A stretch of DNA of 48,024 nucleotides from Fibrobacterales bacterium Fibro_02 (GCA_001603905.1 LVAE01000032.1:1-48024), one strand, 5' to 3'. Shown: positions 24,843-34,818, numbered from the stretch's first letter. Program-made: numbers and translations. The notes: generated from the sequence alone by a model not told the origin.

Positions 24843-24982
24843 TACATTATTCCCATTTACCTAAAAAATAACTTTATTCTTACAAAAATGAAATTTCAAT
24901 CTGTTTTTTTTGAGAGAAAAAGTGATATTTATCGTTTTTTGTGGCTTTTTTGGCGTTTTTTTCGCTTGATATCAAAAATATC

Positions 24983-24990
24983 TATCTTTA
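24983..24990 (+). promoter_or_regulatory. Putative -10 box (TATCTTTA) for the YkgJ-type gene
   Basis: ATCTATCTTTATAGTATG places the box 4 bases before the ATG at 24995. There is no Shine-Dalgarno, so a leaderless start is suggested. The 24843-24994 gap also holds the divergent lipoprotein promoter. Confidence 0.4.
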
Positions 24991-24994
24991 TAGT

Positions 24995-25798
24995 ATGACT
25001 GCGTACCGCGAGTATTTTCCCACCAAGGCGTTTCGGATAGCCGAAATGCGCTTGTCTTCGCTACTCGGACGCGAACGCGACCGTCTGGATGCCCTGGCGG
25101 CAGACCTGGGTAGGGAATGTGCGGTAGGTCCTGACAACCTGGTGGAACAGCTCCCACTTATTCGCGAGTTTACAAGGGAATACCACCGCCTGTTTTCGGA
25201 GTATCTCGATGCGGTTTTGCCGCAACAGCCGCGACCGATCCAGTGTAGGCCCGCCTGCGGGAACTGCTGTCATCACTATCCGATGTCGGTGGAACCTTTT
25301 GAGTTGCTGACTCTATATGGCGACCTCCGGGGGCGGAATGACCTGCTTGATATTATGGAGGCGTGCCAGGTGCGTTCGTCCCTCTTTAGCAGGATGTTTG
25401 AATCGCGTAGGACGGAAGCCGAAAAAGGCGAAATTGCGGATGGCGAAGGCCAAGGTTCCCAGATGGATCTGGATGACTACGCCGAAGACAAGGCGCTGCA
25501 CGATTACTTTGCGGCGTGGAAACCCTGCCCGTTCTCGGACAAGGCGGGGGACTGTACGGTTTATCCTTTGAGACCGATATCCTGTCGCATGTATTTTAGC
25601 GAGACGGACCCGAAGTTCTGTACTCCGGAACATTTGCAGACTCCGGAAAATGATAGCTATATCGTGTACTTGCCTGACAGTATCGAAGATGCCGTTTATG
25701 GTATTTCGGAACATTATTCGCTTTTGGAATTGCCCGAGAGCTATTTTGGCGGGCTCTTGGCGGTGAACCGCTTTGAAGGTTTGATTGGCGGAAACTGA
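24995..25798 (+). CDS. YkgJ/UPF0153-type cysteine-cluster protein
   Basis: The start at 24995 (M-T-A-Y-R) is preferred to the upstream in-frame ATG, which lies in an A/T-rich non-coding stretch. The 267-residue protein has C84-R-P-A-C88-G-N-C91-C92 and a later C-P-F-S-D...D-C-T-V-Y-P-L-R-P-I-S-C-R. This is the YkgJ/UPF0153 pattern, thought to bind Zn or Fe, with a C-terminal extension. It lies 2 bases before the SprT-like gene, so the two are probably co-expressed. Confidence 0.82.
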   Translation: MTAYREYFPTKAFRIAEMRLSSLLGRERDRLDALAADLGRECAVGPDNLVEQLPLIREFTREYHRLFSEYLDAVLPQQPRPIQCRPACGNCCHHYPMSVEPFELLTLYGDLRGRNDLLDIMEACQVRSSLFSRMFESRRTEAEKGEIADGEGQGSQMDLDDYAEDKALHDYFAAWKPCPFSDKAGDCTVYPLRPISCRMYFSETDPKFCTPEHLQTPENDSYIVYLPDSIEDAVYGISEHYSLLELPESYFGGLLAVNRFEGLIGGN

Positions 25799-25800
25799 AA

Positions 25801-26598
25801 ATGAATTTGTTCGGAATGCAACTTGACCTGTTCGGGAACAATGCTGATGCTCCCCAGGAACCGGCAAAGCCAAAAGTTCCGGCTTCGGTTTCGCAGAATG
25901 GCTTGGTGCATTTCAAGTACAATACGCAACTCAAGAAGAGCATTCGCTGCAAGGGGGGAGTGCTGTTTGGGCATCCCGAAGTGATTTTACCAGCTTATAT
26001 GAAAGACCCGGAATTTGCTCCGGCTCGAGAACTGGCTGCAGAATGGGCTGAACATGCGGTTCGGCGTAAAACGGCGAAGAACAAGGCGATTATCAAGGAC
26101 CTGGTGAGCCGTTTTTGGACGTTGGTGGAACAGATCCTGGCCGACCGTGGCGATGAATCCTTGTCGAGCAAGGGCCGTCTTCCGCCGATCAAGCCGCAGG
26201 GCAAGTACCATAACCTGAACGATGTGCTTGCCGCGATCAATAGCACCTATTTTGAAGATAAATTAACTTGCCGCATCACGTGGAGCAACCGCGTCGGTGG
26301 ACTCAGTTTCCATTCGGTCCGTCAGGACCCTGTGACCGGCGAGGAATTCCATTTGATCAGCATTAGCCGGGGCTACGATGCCGCGAACTGCCCGGAATAC
26401 GCCGTGGCAGGTGTCGTTTACCATGAATGCCTGCATATCGCAATCCCGGTAGAAGTCAAGAACGGCCGCCGCATTGTTCACGGTCGTAACTTTAGACGCC
26501 GTGAACGCCAGTACATCTATTACGATGAATGGATTCAGTGGCACAATCACGTGCTTCCGCAGAATATCCGCAAGATGCGCCGCCACGCAGAGTTGTAG
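25801..26598 (+). CDS. SprT-like zinc metallopeptidase
   Basis: The 265-residue protein has a zinc motif H208-E-C-L-H212 with a downstream H227 (I-V-H-G-R-N-F-R-R-R-E). It matches the SprT/YgjP-like gluzincin arrangement. The preceding beta region (C-R-I-T-W-S-N-R-V-G-G-L-S-F) is also typical. The N-terminal 130 residues are an unrecognised extension. SprT-family peptidases include DNA-protein crosslink proteases, but the substrate here is unknown. Confidence 0.75.
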   Translation: MNLFGMQLDLFGNNADAPQEPAKPKVPASVSQNGLVHFKYNTQLKKSIRCKGGVLFGHPEVILPAYMKDPEFAPARELAAEWAEHAVRRKTAKNKAIIKDLVSRFWTLVEQILADRGDESLSSKGRLPPIKPQGKYHNLNDVLAAINSTYFEDKLTCRITWSNRVGGLSFHSVRQDPVTGEEFHLISISRGYDAANCPEYAVAGVVYHECLHIAIPVEVKNGRRIVHGRNFRRRERQYIYYDEWIQWHNHVLPQNIRKMRRHAEL

Positions 26599-26605
26599 AA
26601 TTTTC

Positions 26606-26613
26606 TACATTTG
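26606..26613 (+). promoter_or_regulatory. Putative -10 box (TACATTTG) for lysS
   Basis: TACATTTG is an exact TAnnTTTG match within TTTTCTACATTTG, 30 bases before the lysS ATG. A TGTAGAA/TTCTACA inverted repeat overlaps it and may be chance. Confidence 0.5.
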
Positions 26614-26643
26614 TCCTCGTAAAAAATTAACAAGGACAAAATT

Positions 26644-28152
26644 ATGGCAATGCAAGATATGAACGACCAGGTGCAAGCGCGCCTCGCTAAGCTCGACAAG
26701 TTCAAGGAAATGGGTGTGGAAGCTTATCCGCACAAGTTCAACCGCACGCATGATTCCAAGGTGTTGAAGGAAAATAAGGATGCCCTGATGGCATCTGGCG
26801 AAGAAGTCGCTTTTGCTGGCCGCGTGGTTCGCTTTAACCGCAAGGGCAAAATGTGTTTTATGCACCTCAAGGATCGCTATGGTCGCTTGCAGGTGGTGGT
26901 CGCCCGTGACGAAGTGGGCGAAGAAAACTATGAAATCGTGAAGATGACCGACCTCGGTGACTTTATTGGCGTGAACGGTACCATGTTTGAAACCCAGACG
27001 GGTGAATACTCCGTGCACGTGAAGAAGGTGACCATGCTTTCGAAGGCCGTGCGTCCGCTTCCGGTCGCCAAGGAAAAGGTCGACGAAAACGGCAACAAGG
27101 TTGTGTTCAACGAATTTGCCGACGTGGATACCCGTTACCGTCAGCGTTACATCGACATGGCCCTGAACGACGATGTGAAGGAAGTCTTCATCAAGCGTTC
27201 CAAGATTATGCAGGCTATCCGTGAATACCTGATTGAAAAGGGATTCATCGAAGTCGAAACTCCGACGCTCCAGCCGATTTATGGCGGTGCAAACGCCCGT
27301 CCGTTTACCACGCACCACAATGCTTGCGACATGACGCTCTACTTGCGCGTGGCTCCGGAACTTTATCTGAAGCGCTGCATCGTGGGCGGCATGGAAAAGG
27401 TTTTCGAATTCAGCAAGAACTTCCGTAACGAAGGCATGGACCGTACGCATAGCCCGGAATTCACAGGCCTTGAATTCTACGAAGCCTACGCCGACTACAA
27501 CGACATGATGGTGCACTTCGAAAACATCTACGAACGTGCCTGTATTGCCGCTAACGGCACCACCAAGATTGACTATCAGGGCAAGGAAATCGACTTCAAG
27601 GCCCCGTGGCCGCGCTACAGCATGATCGAAGCTATCGAAAAGTTCGGCGGCCTCAAGGTCAACGAAATGAGTGACGACGAAATCAAGGCTAAGATGGAAG
27701 AACTCGGCGGTCACCTTGATGGTGAATTTACTCGTGGCCGTGGCATCTTGGAACTCTTCGACCTCACGGTGGAAAGCAAGCTCATCCAGCCGACGATCAT
27801 CAAGGATATGCCGACCGAAAGCACGCCGCTCTGCAAGAAGCACCGTAGCATCGCAGGCCTCATCGAACAGTTCGAACCGTATGCCAACGGCTGGGAACTC
27901 GGTAACGCTTATACCGAACTGAACGACCCGATCCGTCAGCGCGAACTCTTGGAAGACCAGGTGCGTCGTGGCCGTGGAGGTGAAGGTGAAACCCACCCGA
28001 TGGACGAAAACTTCATGCATGCTGTGGAAAGCGGTCTCCCGCCGACGGGCGGCGTGGGCTTCGGCATCGACCGTATGGTTATGCTCCTCACCAACCAGCA
28101 GACCATCCGCGACGTGCAGCTGTTCCCGCTCATGAAGCCGGAGACTTGCTAG
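26644..28152 (+). CDS. lysS: Lysyl-tRNA synthetase (class II)
   Basis: The 502-residue enzyme charges tRNA-Lys. An N-terminal OB-fold anticodon-binding domain (roughly 60-160) precedes the class II core. Motif 2 is K-N-F-R-N-E-G-M-D-R-T-H-S-P-E-F-T and motif 3 is G-G-V-G-F-G-I-D-R-M-V-M-L-L. AAGGA precedes the ATG. The first of a likely operon (lysS, lolC-like, lolD, clpC), with the next gene 3 bases downstream. Confidence 0.97.
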   Translation: MAMQDMNDQVQARLAKLDKFKEMGVEAYPHKFNRTHDSKVLKENKDALMASGEEVAFAGRVVRFNRKGKMCFMHLKDRYGRLQVVVARDEVGEENYEIVKMTDLGDFIGVNGTMFETQTGEYSVHVKKVTMLSKAVRPLPVAKEKVDENGNKVVFNEFADVDTRYRQRYIDMALNDDVKEVFIKRSKIMQAIREYLIEKGFIEVETPTLQPIYGGANARPFTTHHNACDMTLYLRVAPELYLKRCIVGGMEKVFEFSKNFRNEGMDRTHSPEFTGLEFYEAYADYNDMMVHFENIYERACIAANGTTKIDYQGKEIDFKAPWPRYSMIEAIEKFGGLKVNEMSDDEIKAKMEELGGHLDGEFTRGRGILELFDLTVESKLIQPTIIKDMPTESTPLCKKHRSIAGLIEQFEPYANGWELGNAYTELNDPIRQRELLEDQVRRGRGGEGETHPMDENFMHAVESGLPPTGGVGFGIDRMVMLLTNQQTIRDVQLFPLMKPETC

Positions 28153-28155
28153 TAG

Positions 28156-29403
28156 ATGAGCAAGCTTGAGTGGCTCATCGCCTGGCGTTACCTGGGGGCT
28201 CAACGCAAGAGCCTCTTCGTTTCGCTTATCGGTATCTTCAGTATGCTCGGCGTTTCTATCGGCGTGTTTGCGCTGGTGGTGGCCCTTGCCGCGGTGAACG
28301 GCTTCGAAGAAGAGGTGACCGCCCAGATGATTGGGAAGGACGCCCACTTCGAGGTGATGGCGTACAATGGGGAAATGATTGCTCCGTACGATAGCCTGAC
28401 GAAGGAAGTCCGTGCGCGAGATTCTCGCGTGGTGGCTTCGTCACCGTTTATCATTTACAAGGTGGGCATCAGCTCCAAGAAGGTGAATGACGGTATCGTG
28501 ATTTACGGTATCGACCCCGAATCCTCGAAGGGCGTAACCGACATCCACAAGTACATGAAGTGGGGCAACTACTCCGTTGATAGCCTCGAGGACTTGAGCG
28601 GCACGCTGCGTCCGGGAATTATTCTTGGGTCGGGGCTTGCGAATCGACTCCGCGTGGTGGTGGGCGACAAGCTTGTGTTGCAGACCTTCCAGAGCCCAGA
28701 CGCCATGGTCAGTAGCGGTGGCCCGAAGATGATGATGTGCGTCGTGAGCGGCATCTTCGAGACGGGCACCTACGAGTACGACGGCAACCTCGCATATGTT
28801 GGCATTCCGGAGCTCCAGAAGTTGCTGGGACTCGGCGACGTGGTGACCGGTATCCAGTTCCGCCTGAATGACCATTGGTTGGCGGGCGAGGCGGTCGATA
28901 GTCTGGCGTCGTGGTTAGGTTATCCGTATTACGCGATGGACTGGAAGACGAAAAATATCACGTTGCTTAAGTGGATGAATTACGAAAAGTTCATCGTGGC
29001 GGCGGTGATTTGCCTTATCATTCTGGTGGCAGCATTCAACATCATCAGCTCCTTGATTATGGTCGTCATCGACAAGACGAAGGAAATCGGCATTCTCCGC
29101 AGCATGGGCTTCAGTAAGGTGGGCGTTATGCGCGTCTTTATGCTCATGGGTAGTTTTATCGGTGTGGGCGGAACAATTGTCGGTGGCACCATCGGTCTTG
29201 TGCTTTGCAAACTGCAAGAGGCATACCACTTTATCAAGCTCCCCGGCGATGTCTACGTGATTCCGTATTTCCCGATTTCGGTGCACATCATTGACGTGAT
29301 CTTGATTTTTGTCATCGGCATTGCACTTTGCGTGGCTGCAACGCTTCTCCCCGCATGGAAAGCAAGCCGCCTTGACCCCGTAGGAGCCATTAGACATGAG
29401 TAG
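28156..29403 (+). CDS. lolC: LolC/LolE-family lipoprotein-releasing ABC permease
   Basis: The 415-residue inner-membrane permease has TM1 (about 25-47), a long periplasmic MacB-like domain, and three further helices (about 275-300, 320-345 and 375-400). The start S-K-L-E-W-L-I-A-W-R-Y-L and G-F-E-E-E-V-T are typical of LolC/E. With LolD it extracts lipoproteins from the inner membrane. Only one permease is present beside one ATPase, so it may act as a homodimer or another copy is elsewhere. It overlaps lolD by 8 bases. Confidence 0.9.
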   Translation: MSKLEWLIAWRYLGAQRKSLFVSLIGIFSMLGVSIGVFALVVALAAVNGFEEEVTAQMIGKDAHFEVMAYNGEMIAPYDSLTKEVRARDSRVVASSPFIIYKVGISSKKVNDGIVIYGIDPESSKGVTDIHKYMKWGNYSVDSLEDLSGTLRPGIILGSGLANRLRVVVGDKLVLQTFQSPDAMVSSGGPKMMMCVVSGIFETGTYEYDGNLAYVGIPELQKLLGLGDVVTGIQFRLNDHWLAGEAVDSLASWLGYPYYAMDWKTKNITLLKWMNYEKFIVAAVICLIILVAAFNIISSLIMVVIDKTKEIGILRSMGFSKVGVMRVFMLMGSFIGVGGTIVGGTIGLVLCKLQEAYHFIKLPGDVYVIPYFPISVHIIDVILIFVIGIALCVAATLLPAWKASRLDPVGAIRHE

Positions 29404-30067
29404 TTTGTTACAAACTGTTGATCTTCGTCGTGTGTTCTCCGAGACGGGCGAGAACCTTGAGATTCTCAAGGGTGTGAATTTTGAAATGGAAGCGGGGGAG
29501 CTGGTGGCTCTCACGGGTTCTTCGGGTTCGGGTAAGTCCACTTTTTTGAATTTGGTGGGGATGCTCGATACGCCGACGTCTGGCGAAATACTCTTTAAGG
29601 GCAAGGCGCTTTCCAAGTTCAACGATGCCGAGCGTGACCGCTACCATCGTGTGCAGGTGGGGTTCGTGTTCCAGTTCCATCACCTGTTGAGTGAATTTAC
29701 GGCGATTGAAAACGTGTGCGTGCCGGGGCGTATTCTCGGGACTTCTGAAAAGGAATGCCGTGAACGTGCCGCGATGCTTTTGGAAACGGTGGGTCTCAAG
29801 GACCGCCTGAAGCATTTGCCGCGCGAACTCAGTGGCGGTGAACGCCAGCGTGTGGCCATTGCCCGTGCGCTGATGAACCACCCCGACTTAGTGTTGGCTG
29901 ACGAACCGAGCGGCAACCTGGATGAGGCGAATTCTGCGATGCTGAACGAATTGATTGGTGAACTCAACGAAAAGTTTAATCAGGCTTTCTTGATTGTGAC
30001 GCACGACGAAAAATTGGCTAGTTTTGCAAAAAGGCGTGTCGTGATGCACGGCGGCGTCATTCAGTAG
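29396..30067 (+). CDS. lolD: Lipoprotein-releasing ABC ATPase LolD
   Basis: The 223-residue ATPase has Walker A G-S-S-G-S-G-K-S-T, signature L-S-G-G-E-R-Q-R-V-A-I-A-R-A, Walker B L-V-L-A-D-E-P-S-G-N-L-D and the H-loop T-H-D. It powers the LolC/E-type permease, with which it overlaps 8 bases. Length is typical of LolD/MacB ATPases. The clpC gene starts 13 bases later. Confidence 0.93.
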   Translation: MSSLLQTVDLRRVFSETGENLEILKGVNFEMEAGELVALTGSSGSGKSTFLNLVGMLDTPTSGEILFKGKALSKFNDAERDRYHRVQVGFVFQFHHLLSEFTAIENVCVPGRILGTSEKECRERAAMLLETVGLKDRLKHLPRELSGGERQRVAIARALMNHPDLVLADEPSGNLDEANSAMLNELIGELNEKFNQAFLIVTHDEKLASFAKRRVVMHGGVIQ

Positions 30068-30080
30068 CTTAAGGAGAAAT

Positions 30081-32615
30081 ATGTCAGATATCAACGGTAT
30101 TTTTTCGAAAAAGGCGAAGGCTGTTTTGCAGGCGGCACGTATTGCGGCCCGCAACTTGGGTAGTGACAGCGTAACGACTGAACACTTGTTGCTGGGGCTT
30201 GTCCGTGAGGATTCCGGATTTGCGGCCGAGACCTTGATGGCGCTTAAGGTCAACCTGAACGAACTCGGTGAAACGGTGCAGCGCTCGCTGACGAGTAATG
30301 GTGGCATTATGACCATCGGCGTGTCGCATGGGGCAATCCTTAATTTTACGGCACGTTGCAAGGCGGCTCTTTTTAATGCTGCAAAGATCGCGAAGGAAGA
30401 AGGGGACCAGTACATTGGCCCGGAACACCTGATGCTAGCCATTTTGCAGCAGAGCGAATCTCCTGCCGCGGGTACACTTTCGACATTTGGCATTACTTAC
30501 GAGAATTTTGATGCGGCCCTGCAGCAGGTCAAGAACGAGGCCATGAATGGTCAGGCTCCTGCAGATGGTGCCGATGATGGTGATGACGGTCGCTTTATCA
30601 ACCAGGGCCGTGGCGATACGCGCCAACAGGTTCGCAGCCAGTCCCGTTCCAAGACTCCGATTCTGGATCATTTCGGTCGCGACTTGACGGCGCTTGCCAA
30701 GCAGGGTAAGCTCGATCCGATTATCGGCCGTAGCCGTGAAATCGAACGCCTTATCCAGATCCTTTGCCGCCGCAAGAAGAACAACCCGGCACTTATCGGT
30801 GAACCGGGTGTCGGTAAGACGGCGATTATTGAGGGACTCGCACAGAAGATTGTTCAGAAGAAAATTCCTGAACTCCTGATGAACAAGCGCGTGGTAACGC
30901 TCGATGTGGCGGCCATGGTGGCCGGTACCAAGTACCGCGGTCAGTTCGAGGAACGCGTGAAGGGCCTGATTACGGAATTGCAGCGTGTCGACAGTTCGGT
31001 CATCCTGTTCATCGACGAACTCCATACGATTGTGGGCGCGGGTGGCTCCGAAGGCAGCCTCGATGCCAGTAACATCTTTAAGCCGGCCCTTGCTCGAGGC
31101 GAGCTCCAGTGCATCGGTGCGACGACCATCGACGAATACCGCAAGTACATCGAGAAGGATGCCGCGCTGGAACGCCGCTTCCAGACGATTATCGTGAATC
31201 CGCCCAACTCCGAAGATTCTATCCAGATTCTGGATGGGCTGCGTCCGAAGTATGAACAGCACCACAAGGTGCATTACACGCCCGAGGCAATCCGTGCCGC
31301 GGTGGTGCTTGCCGAACGTTATATCAGCGACCGTTTCTTGCCGGATAAGGCCATCGACGTACTCGACGAGGCCGGTGCACGCGTGCGCCTGAATTCGATT
31401 CGTACGCCGCAGGACCTCAAGGAAATGGAAGACGAACTTGCTTCTGCGATGCAGAAGAAGGAAGAGGCAATTGCCGATCAGCAGTATGAAACGGCTGCAT
31501 CTCTTCGCGACAAGATTGAGGAATTGACAAGCCGCATTGCGGAACGCCGCGAAGCACTGAACAAGGAAGATTCTGCGGATCTGCCGATCGTTGACGAGAA
31601 TGAAATTCGCGATTGCATCAGCAAGATGACGGGGATTCCTATCAGCCGCCTTGCTGGCGAGGAAACGCAGAAACTTTTGAAGCTGGGCGACGAAATCAAG
31701 GAACGTATTATCGGCCAAGATGCGGCTGTAGATGCCGTGGTTAAGGCGATTCGCCGTACACGCGCCGGTATTCGCAACACGAAGCGCCCCATGGGCAGTT
31801 TCCTCTTCCTGGGCCCCACGGGTGTGGGTAAGACCGAACTTGCGAAGGTGCTTTCCCAGAGCCTGTTTGGCAGCGAAGATTCCATGATCCGTATCGATAT
31901 GAGCGAATACATGGAAAAGCATAGCATTAGTCGCTTGATCGGTGCGCCTCCGGGATATGTGGGCTTCGAGGACGGCGGTGGACAGCTGAGCGAAAAGGTG
32001 CGCAAGCGCCCGTACTGCGTGGTGCTCCTCGACGAAATCGAGAAGGCTCACCCGGACATTTACAACCTGCTTCTGCAGATTTTGGACGACGGTATCCTTA
32101 CGGATAGCTATGGCCGCAAGATCAACTTCAAGAACACCATTATCATCATGACGAGTAATGCGGGTGCCCGCGAAGTGCGCCACAGTTCCGGCATGGGATT
32201 TACCAAGATGGGCGAGACCGACGACTACGAACGTATGGAAACGGCCATCAAGGAAGAAGTCAAGCGTGTGTTCTCGCCGGAGTTCCTGAACCGTATCGAC
32301 GAGCAGATTGTGTTCCGTCCGCTTTCGAAGAAGGACCTTGTTTCTGTCGTGGATATCCAGCTCACGTTCCTTCAGAAGAATTTGTCCGAAAGGGGAATTC
32401 TCTTGGAAGTATCGGAGGCCGCGAAGGAGCATATTGTGTCCCACAATTACGATTCTGCCTTGGGTGCGCGTCCGATTCGCCGCTCGATCCAGAACCTGGT
32501 GGAAGACGAAATTGCGGAAGGTTTGCTGCTTGGCATCTACAAGGATTTCTCGACGATTTCCATCGATGTCGAAAATGGCAAGCTCAAGTTCACATCTGAA
32601 GCTCTGCCGAGCTAG
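30081..32615 (+). CDS. clpC: ATP-dependent Clp protease ATPase subunit ClpC
   Basis: The 844-residue AAA+ unfoldase has the Clp N-terminal double repeat (1-150), Walker A1 G-E-P-G-V-G-K-T at 240-247, a UVR-like middle region near 456-490, and Walker A2 G-P-T-G-V-G-K-T at 578-585. The UVR segment and lack of a ClpB-length middle coil identify ClpC. It feeds substrates to ClpP. AAGGAG precedes the ATG. It lies in the same strand run as lysS and the Lol genes. Confidence 0.93.
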   Translation: MSDINGIFSKKAKAVLQAARIAARNLGSDSVTTEHLLLGLVREDSGFAAETLMALKVNLNELGETVQRSLTSNGGIMTIGVSHGAILNFTARCKAALFNAAKIAKEEGDQYIGPEHLMLAILQQSESPAAGTLSTFGITYENFDAALQQVKNEAMNGQAPADGADDGDDGRFINQGRGDTRQQVRSQSRSKTPILDHFGRDLTALAKQGKLDPIIGRSREIERLIQILCRRKKNNPALIGEPGVGKTAIIEGLAQKIVQKKIPELLMNKRVVTLDVAAMVAGTKYRGQFEERVKGLITELQRVDSSVILFIDELHTIVGAGGSEGSLDASNIFKPALARGELQCIGATTIDEYRKYIEKDAALERRFQTIIVNPPNSEDSIQILDGLRPKYEQHHKVHYTPEAIRAAVVLAERYISDRFLPDKAIDVLDEAGARVRLNSIRTPQDLKEMEDELASAMQKKEEAIADQQYETAASLRDKIEELTSRIAERREALNKEDSADLPIVDENEIRDCISKMTGIPISRLAGEETQKLLKLGDEIKERIIGQDAAVDAVVKAIRRTRAGIRNTKRPMGSFLFLGPTGVGKTELAKVLSQSLFGSEDSMIRIDMSEYMEKHSISRLIGAPPGYVGFEDGGGQLSEKVRKRPYCVVLLDEIEKAHPDIYNLLLQILDDGILTDSYGRKINFKNTIIIMTSNAGAREVRHSSGMGFTKMGETDDYERMETAIKEEVKRVFSPEFLNRIDEQIVFRPLSKKDLVSVVDIQLTFLQKNLSERGILLEVSEAAKEHIVSHNYDSALGARPIRRSIQNLVEDEIAEGLLLGIYKDFSTISIDVENGKLKFTSEALPS

Positions 32616-32645
32616 AATCTTTAGATAAAACCGACTTGTATTTTT

Positions 32646-33233
32646 ATGTTTAAAATTGGCGTGATGGCTTCCGGTGGCGGGAGCAACTTTAAGGCGATTA
32701 TTGACCGCATTGGCGAGGGTGATCTCGAAGCCCAGTGCAAGTTCCTGATTACCAATAACGGCGGTTGTGGTGCGGTGGGACATGCGGAGTCCTATGGTAT
32801 TCCCGTTTACCATATTTCGAGCAAGACTCATCCCGATACGGCTGCCTACGAAGCTGCGCTACTCGATGTCATAGACCGTTACGATATTGATTTGTTGATT
32901 CTGGCGGGCTACATGAAGGCCTTGCCGGTGAGCATCATCAAGCGCCTTCCGGATCGCATTCTGAATATCCATCCGTCGCTTTTGCCCAAGTATGGCGGCA
33001 AGGGCTTTTTCGGAATTCACGTGCACGAGGCGGTGATTGCCGCGCACGATACGGAATCGGGCCCGACGGTGCATCTGGTGAGCGAAGAAATTGACCAGGG
33101 TCGGATTCTTGCGCAGACCCGCGTTCCTGTAGAAGATGGCGATACGCCGGAAACGCTCGCCGCCCGCGTGCTGGTGCAGGAACACGCTTTGTATTGGAAG
33201 ACTATCCGCGACTACGCAAAGAGCATCCTGTGA
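32646..33233 (+). CDS. purN: Phosphoribosylglycinamide formyltransferase
   Basis: The 195-residue enzyme transfers a formyl group from 10-formyl-tetrahydrofolate to GAR in purine synthesis. Signatures are A-S-G-G-G-S-N-F-K at 8-16, the catalytic N107-I-H109-P-S-L-L-P, and D150 in V-S-E-E-I-D-Q-G. No clear ribosome site precedes the ATG. The TGA overlaps the rnhB GTG (GTGA). Confidence 0.93.
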   Translation: MFKIGVMASGGGSNFKAIIDRIGEGDLEAQCKFLITNNGGCGAVGHAESYGIPVYHISSKTHPDTAAYEAALLDVIDRYDIDLLILAGYMKALPVSIIKRLPDRILNIHPSLLPKYGGKGFFGIHVHEAVIAAHDTESGPTVHLVSEEIDQGRILAQTRVPVEDGDTPETLAARVLVQEHALYWKTIRDYAKSIL

Positions 33234-33988
33234 AGCATAAGTTGCCCGCATTTCTCGAAGGTATCGAAGCCCCTGTCGATGGCGAAGTAGCTATGCGCAA
33301 GTTCGCCGCGCAAGCGGGGGAGAATGCGATCGTGGTCGGTATCGACGAAGTTGGTCGTGGTCCCTTGGCAGGTCCAGTGGTCGCATGTGCGGCGGTCCTC
33401 AAGTCGCCCGATGCGCTCTTGACGCTGAACGATTCCAAGAAACTTACTCGCCCGAAACGCGAGGCGATGTATCAGGATGTGCAGGATGCTTGTGCCTGTT
33501 TTGCCGTGGCGAGTGCCTCGGTCGAAGAAATTGATCGCATGAACATTCTGGAAGCGGACTTCCTCGCGATGCGCCGCGCCCTGCAGGCTCTCGGTATGCC
33601 AGGCATAAAGGAATCTGCTCCTCAAATTCCGATATTCCAGAAAGGCTCTTTTGCCGAGGTTCTCGGCTCGTCGCTCAAGGCTCAAGGCTCGCTCCTCATT
33701 GCAGTCGATGGCAACCTCAAGATTCATGGAATTCCTGAAGAAATTCAGATTCCCGTGGTTAAGGGTGATGGTCGCATCGCAAGCATCTCGGCGGCCTCCA
33801 TTTTGGCAAAAGTTTTCCGTGACCGATACATGGACGACCTCGAAAAGCGTTACCCCGGTTATGGTTTTGATAAGCATGCCGGTTATGGAACCAAGGCACA
33901 CTTGGATGCCATCCGCCGCCAGGGCATGACTCCGGAACACCGCAAGAGTTTCCATCCCAAGAGCTTACAGACCGAGCTGGATTTGTAA
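33230..33988 (+). CDS. rnhB: Ribonuclease HII with a family-atypical insertion
   Basis: The GTG start at 33230 overlaps purN (GTGA). The 252-residue enzyme removes RNA from RNA-DNA hybrids and single ribonucleotides. Catalytic acids are visible: D39-E40 in G-I-D-E-V-G-R-G-P-L-A-G, D160 in A-V-D-G-N and D198 in F-R-D-R-Y-M. It is longer than the usual ~200 because of a 38-residue N-terminal lead and a roughly 30-residue insert at about 126-155, encoded by GGCTC-repeat-rich DNA (33650-33700). Confidence 0.92.
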   Translation: MKHKLPAFLEGIEAPVDGEVAMRKFAAQAGENAIVVGIDEVGRGPLAGPVVACAAVLKSPDALLTLNDSKKLTRPKREAMYQDVQDACACFAVASASVEEIDRMNILEADFLAMRRALQALGMPGIKESAPQIPIFQKGSFAEVLGSSLKAQGSLLIAVDGNLKIHGIPEEIQIPVVKGDGRIASISAASILAKVFRDRYMDDLEKRYPGYGFDKHAGYGTKAHLDAIRRQGMTPEHRKSFHPKSLQTELDL

Positions 33989-34117
33989 ACGTAAGTATAT
34001 CGGCTTACGAATATATTACATTTTTTCTTTTGATTTTTGTCTTTCGCCTCGCGTGATTTTCTATATTGTTGCCAAACAACAAGATACGAGTCTTTTTCCG
34101 GTTAACGGGAGGTGATT

Positions 34118-34810
34118 TTGAACAATTCGGTTCCTTTACTCCAGATGCTTACGCAGTCCGATATCACGACACTTGTGATTTTGGGTATTTTGGCGGTTAT
34201 GTCGCTCGGTTCCTGGGGAATCATCATTGTCAAGTATATCGTGAATACGAAAAACCAGCGCGCAAATGTCGTCTTTTTCCGCAAGTTTGTGGATGTGCGC
34301 CAGTTCGTGGAACTGCAGGGGCTTTGCGAGACCGCCGATGACAGTGCGCTCAAGAGCCTTACGGCTGAAGTGCTCAAGGAAGCTTCCAAGTTCAGTAACT
34401 TCGTGAGCTACGATTCCATTCAGCACCGTGCTTCGCTTCTGGAAGATACCATCCAGCGTTCAATTGAAGGCCTTCGCCTGACAGAAGACCGCTACCTCGG
34501 TTTCTTGGCCACATGCTCGAACCTTGCTCCGTTCTTTGGACTTCTGGGTACGGTGTGGGGCATTATGGTTGCCTTCTTTCAGATCGGTCAGCATGGCTCG
34601 GCTGACCTTACCGTGGTCGCTCCGGGTATCGCCATGGCCTTGATTACGACTGTTGCTGGCCTTGTGGTCGCTATCCCCGCCTCTGCTGGTTACAACTACT
34701 TTACCGCCTGTAACGGACAGAACGAAATTTCGTACTTCAACTTCGGCTCCCAGGTGCTTAGCCTCTTTAAGCGCGGTGACTTGCTCGCCCTCGAAGAAGT
34801 GGCTGGCTAG
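34118..34810 (+). CDS. tolQ: TolQ-type proton channel (MotA/TolQ/ExbB family)
   Basis: The TTG start at 34118 is chosen over the GTG at 34112 because GGGAGGTGA immediately precedes it. The 230-residue protein has three membrane helices (about 14-38, 126-150, 165-190). The channel motifs are F-F-G-L-L-G-T-V-W-G-I and A-L-I-T-T-V-A-G-L-V-V-A-I-P-A. It forms the energised TolQR complex of the Tol-Pal system. A TATATTGT box at 34062 may drive the operon. tolR follows 8 bases later. Confidence 0.9.
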   Translation: MNNSVPLLQMLTQSDITTLVILGILAVMSLGSWGIIIVKYIVNTKNQRANVVFFRKFVDVRQFVELQGLCETADDSALKSLTAEVLKEASKFSNFVSYDSIQHRASLLEDTIQRSIEGLRLTEDRYLGFLATCSNLAPFFGLLGTVWGIMVAFFQIGQHGSADLTVVAPGIAMALITTVAGLVVAIPASAGYNYFTACNGQNEISYFNFGSQVLSLFKRGDLLALEEVAG

Positions 34811-34818
34811 GAGGCATA

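Noticed and set aside
26605..28347. 580-codon open frame opposite lysS
   Set aside because: Composition artefact opposite a confirmed lysS; the translation is His/Val-rich without motifs.
30435..32831. 798-codon open frame opposite clpC
   Set aside because: A long antisense frame produced by biased codon use in clpC; no signals and no domain pattern.
33990..34009. Hairpin CGTAAG/CTTACG as an rnhB terminator
   Set aside because: The stem is only 6 bp and the T run is 11 bases away, so it is too weak to call.
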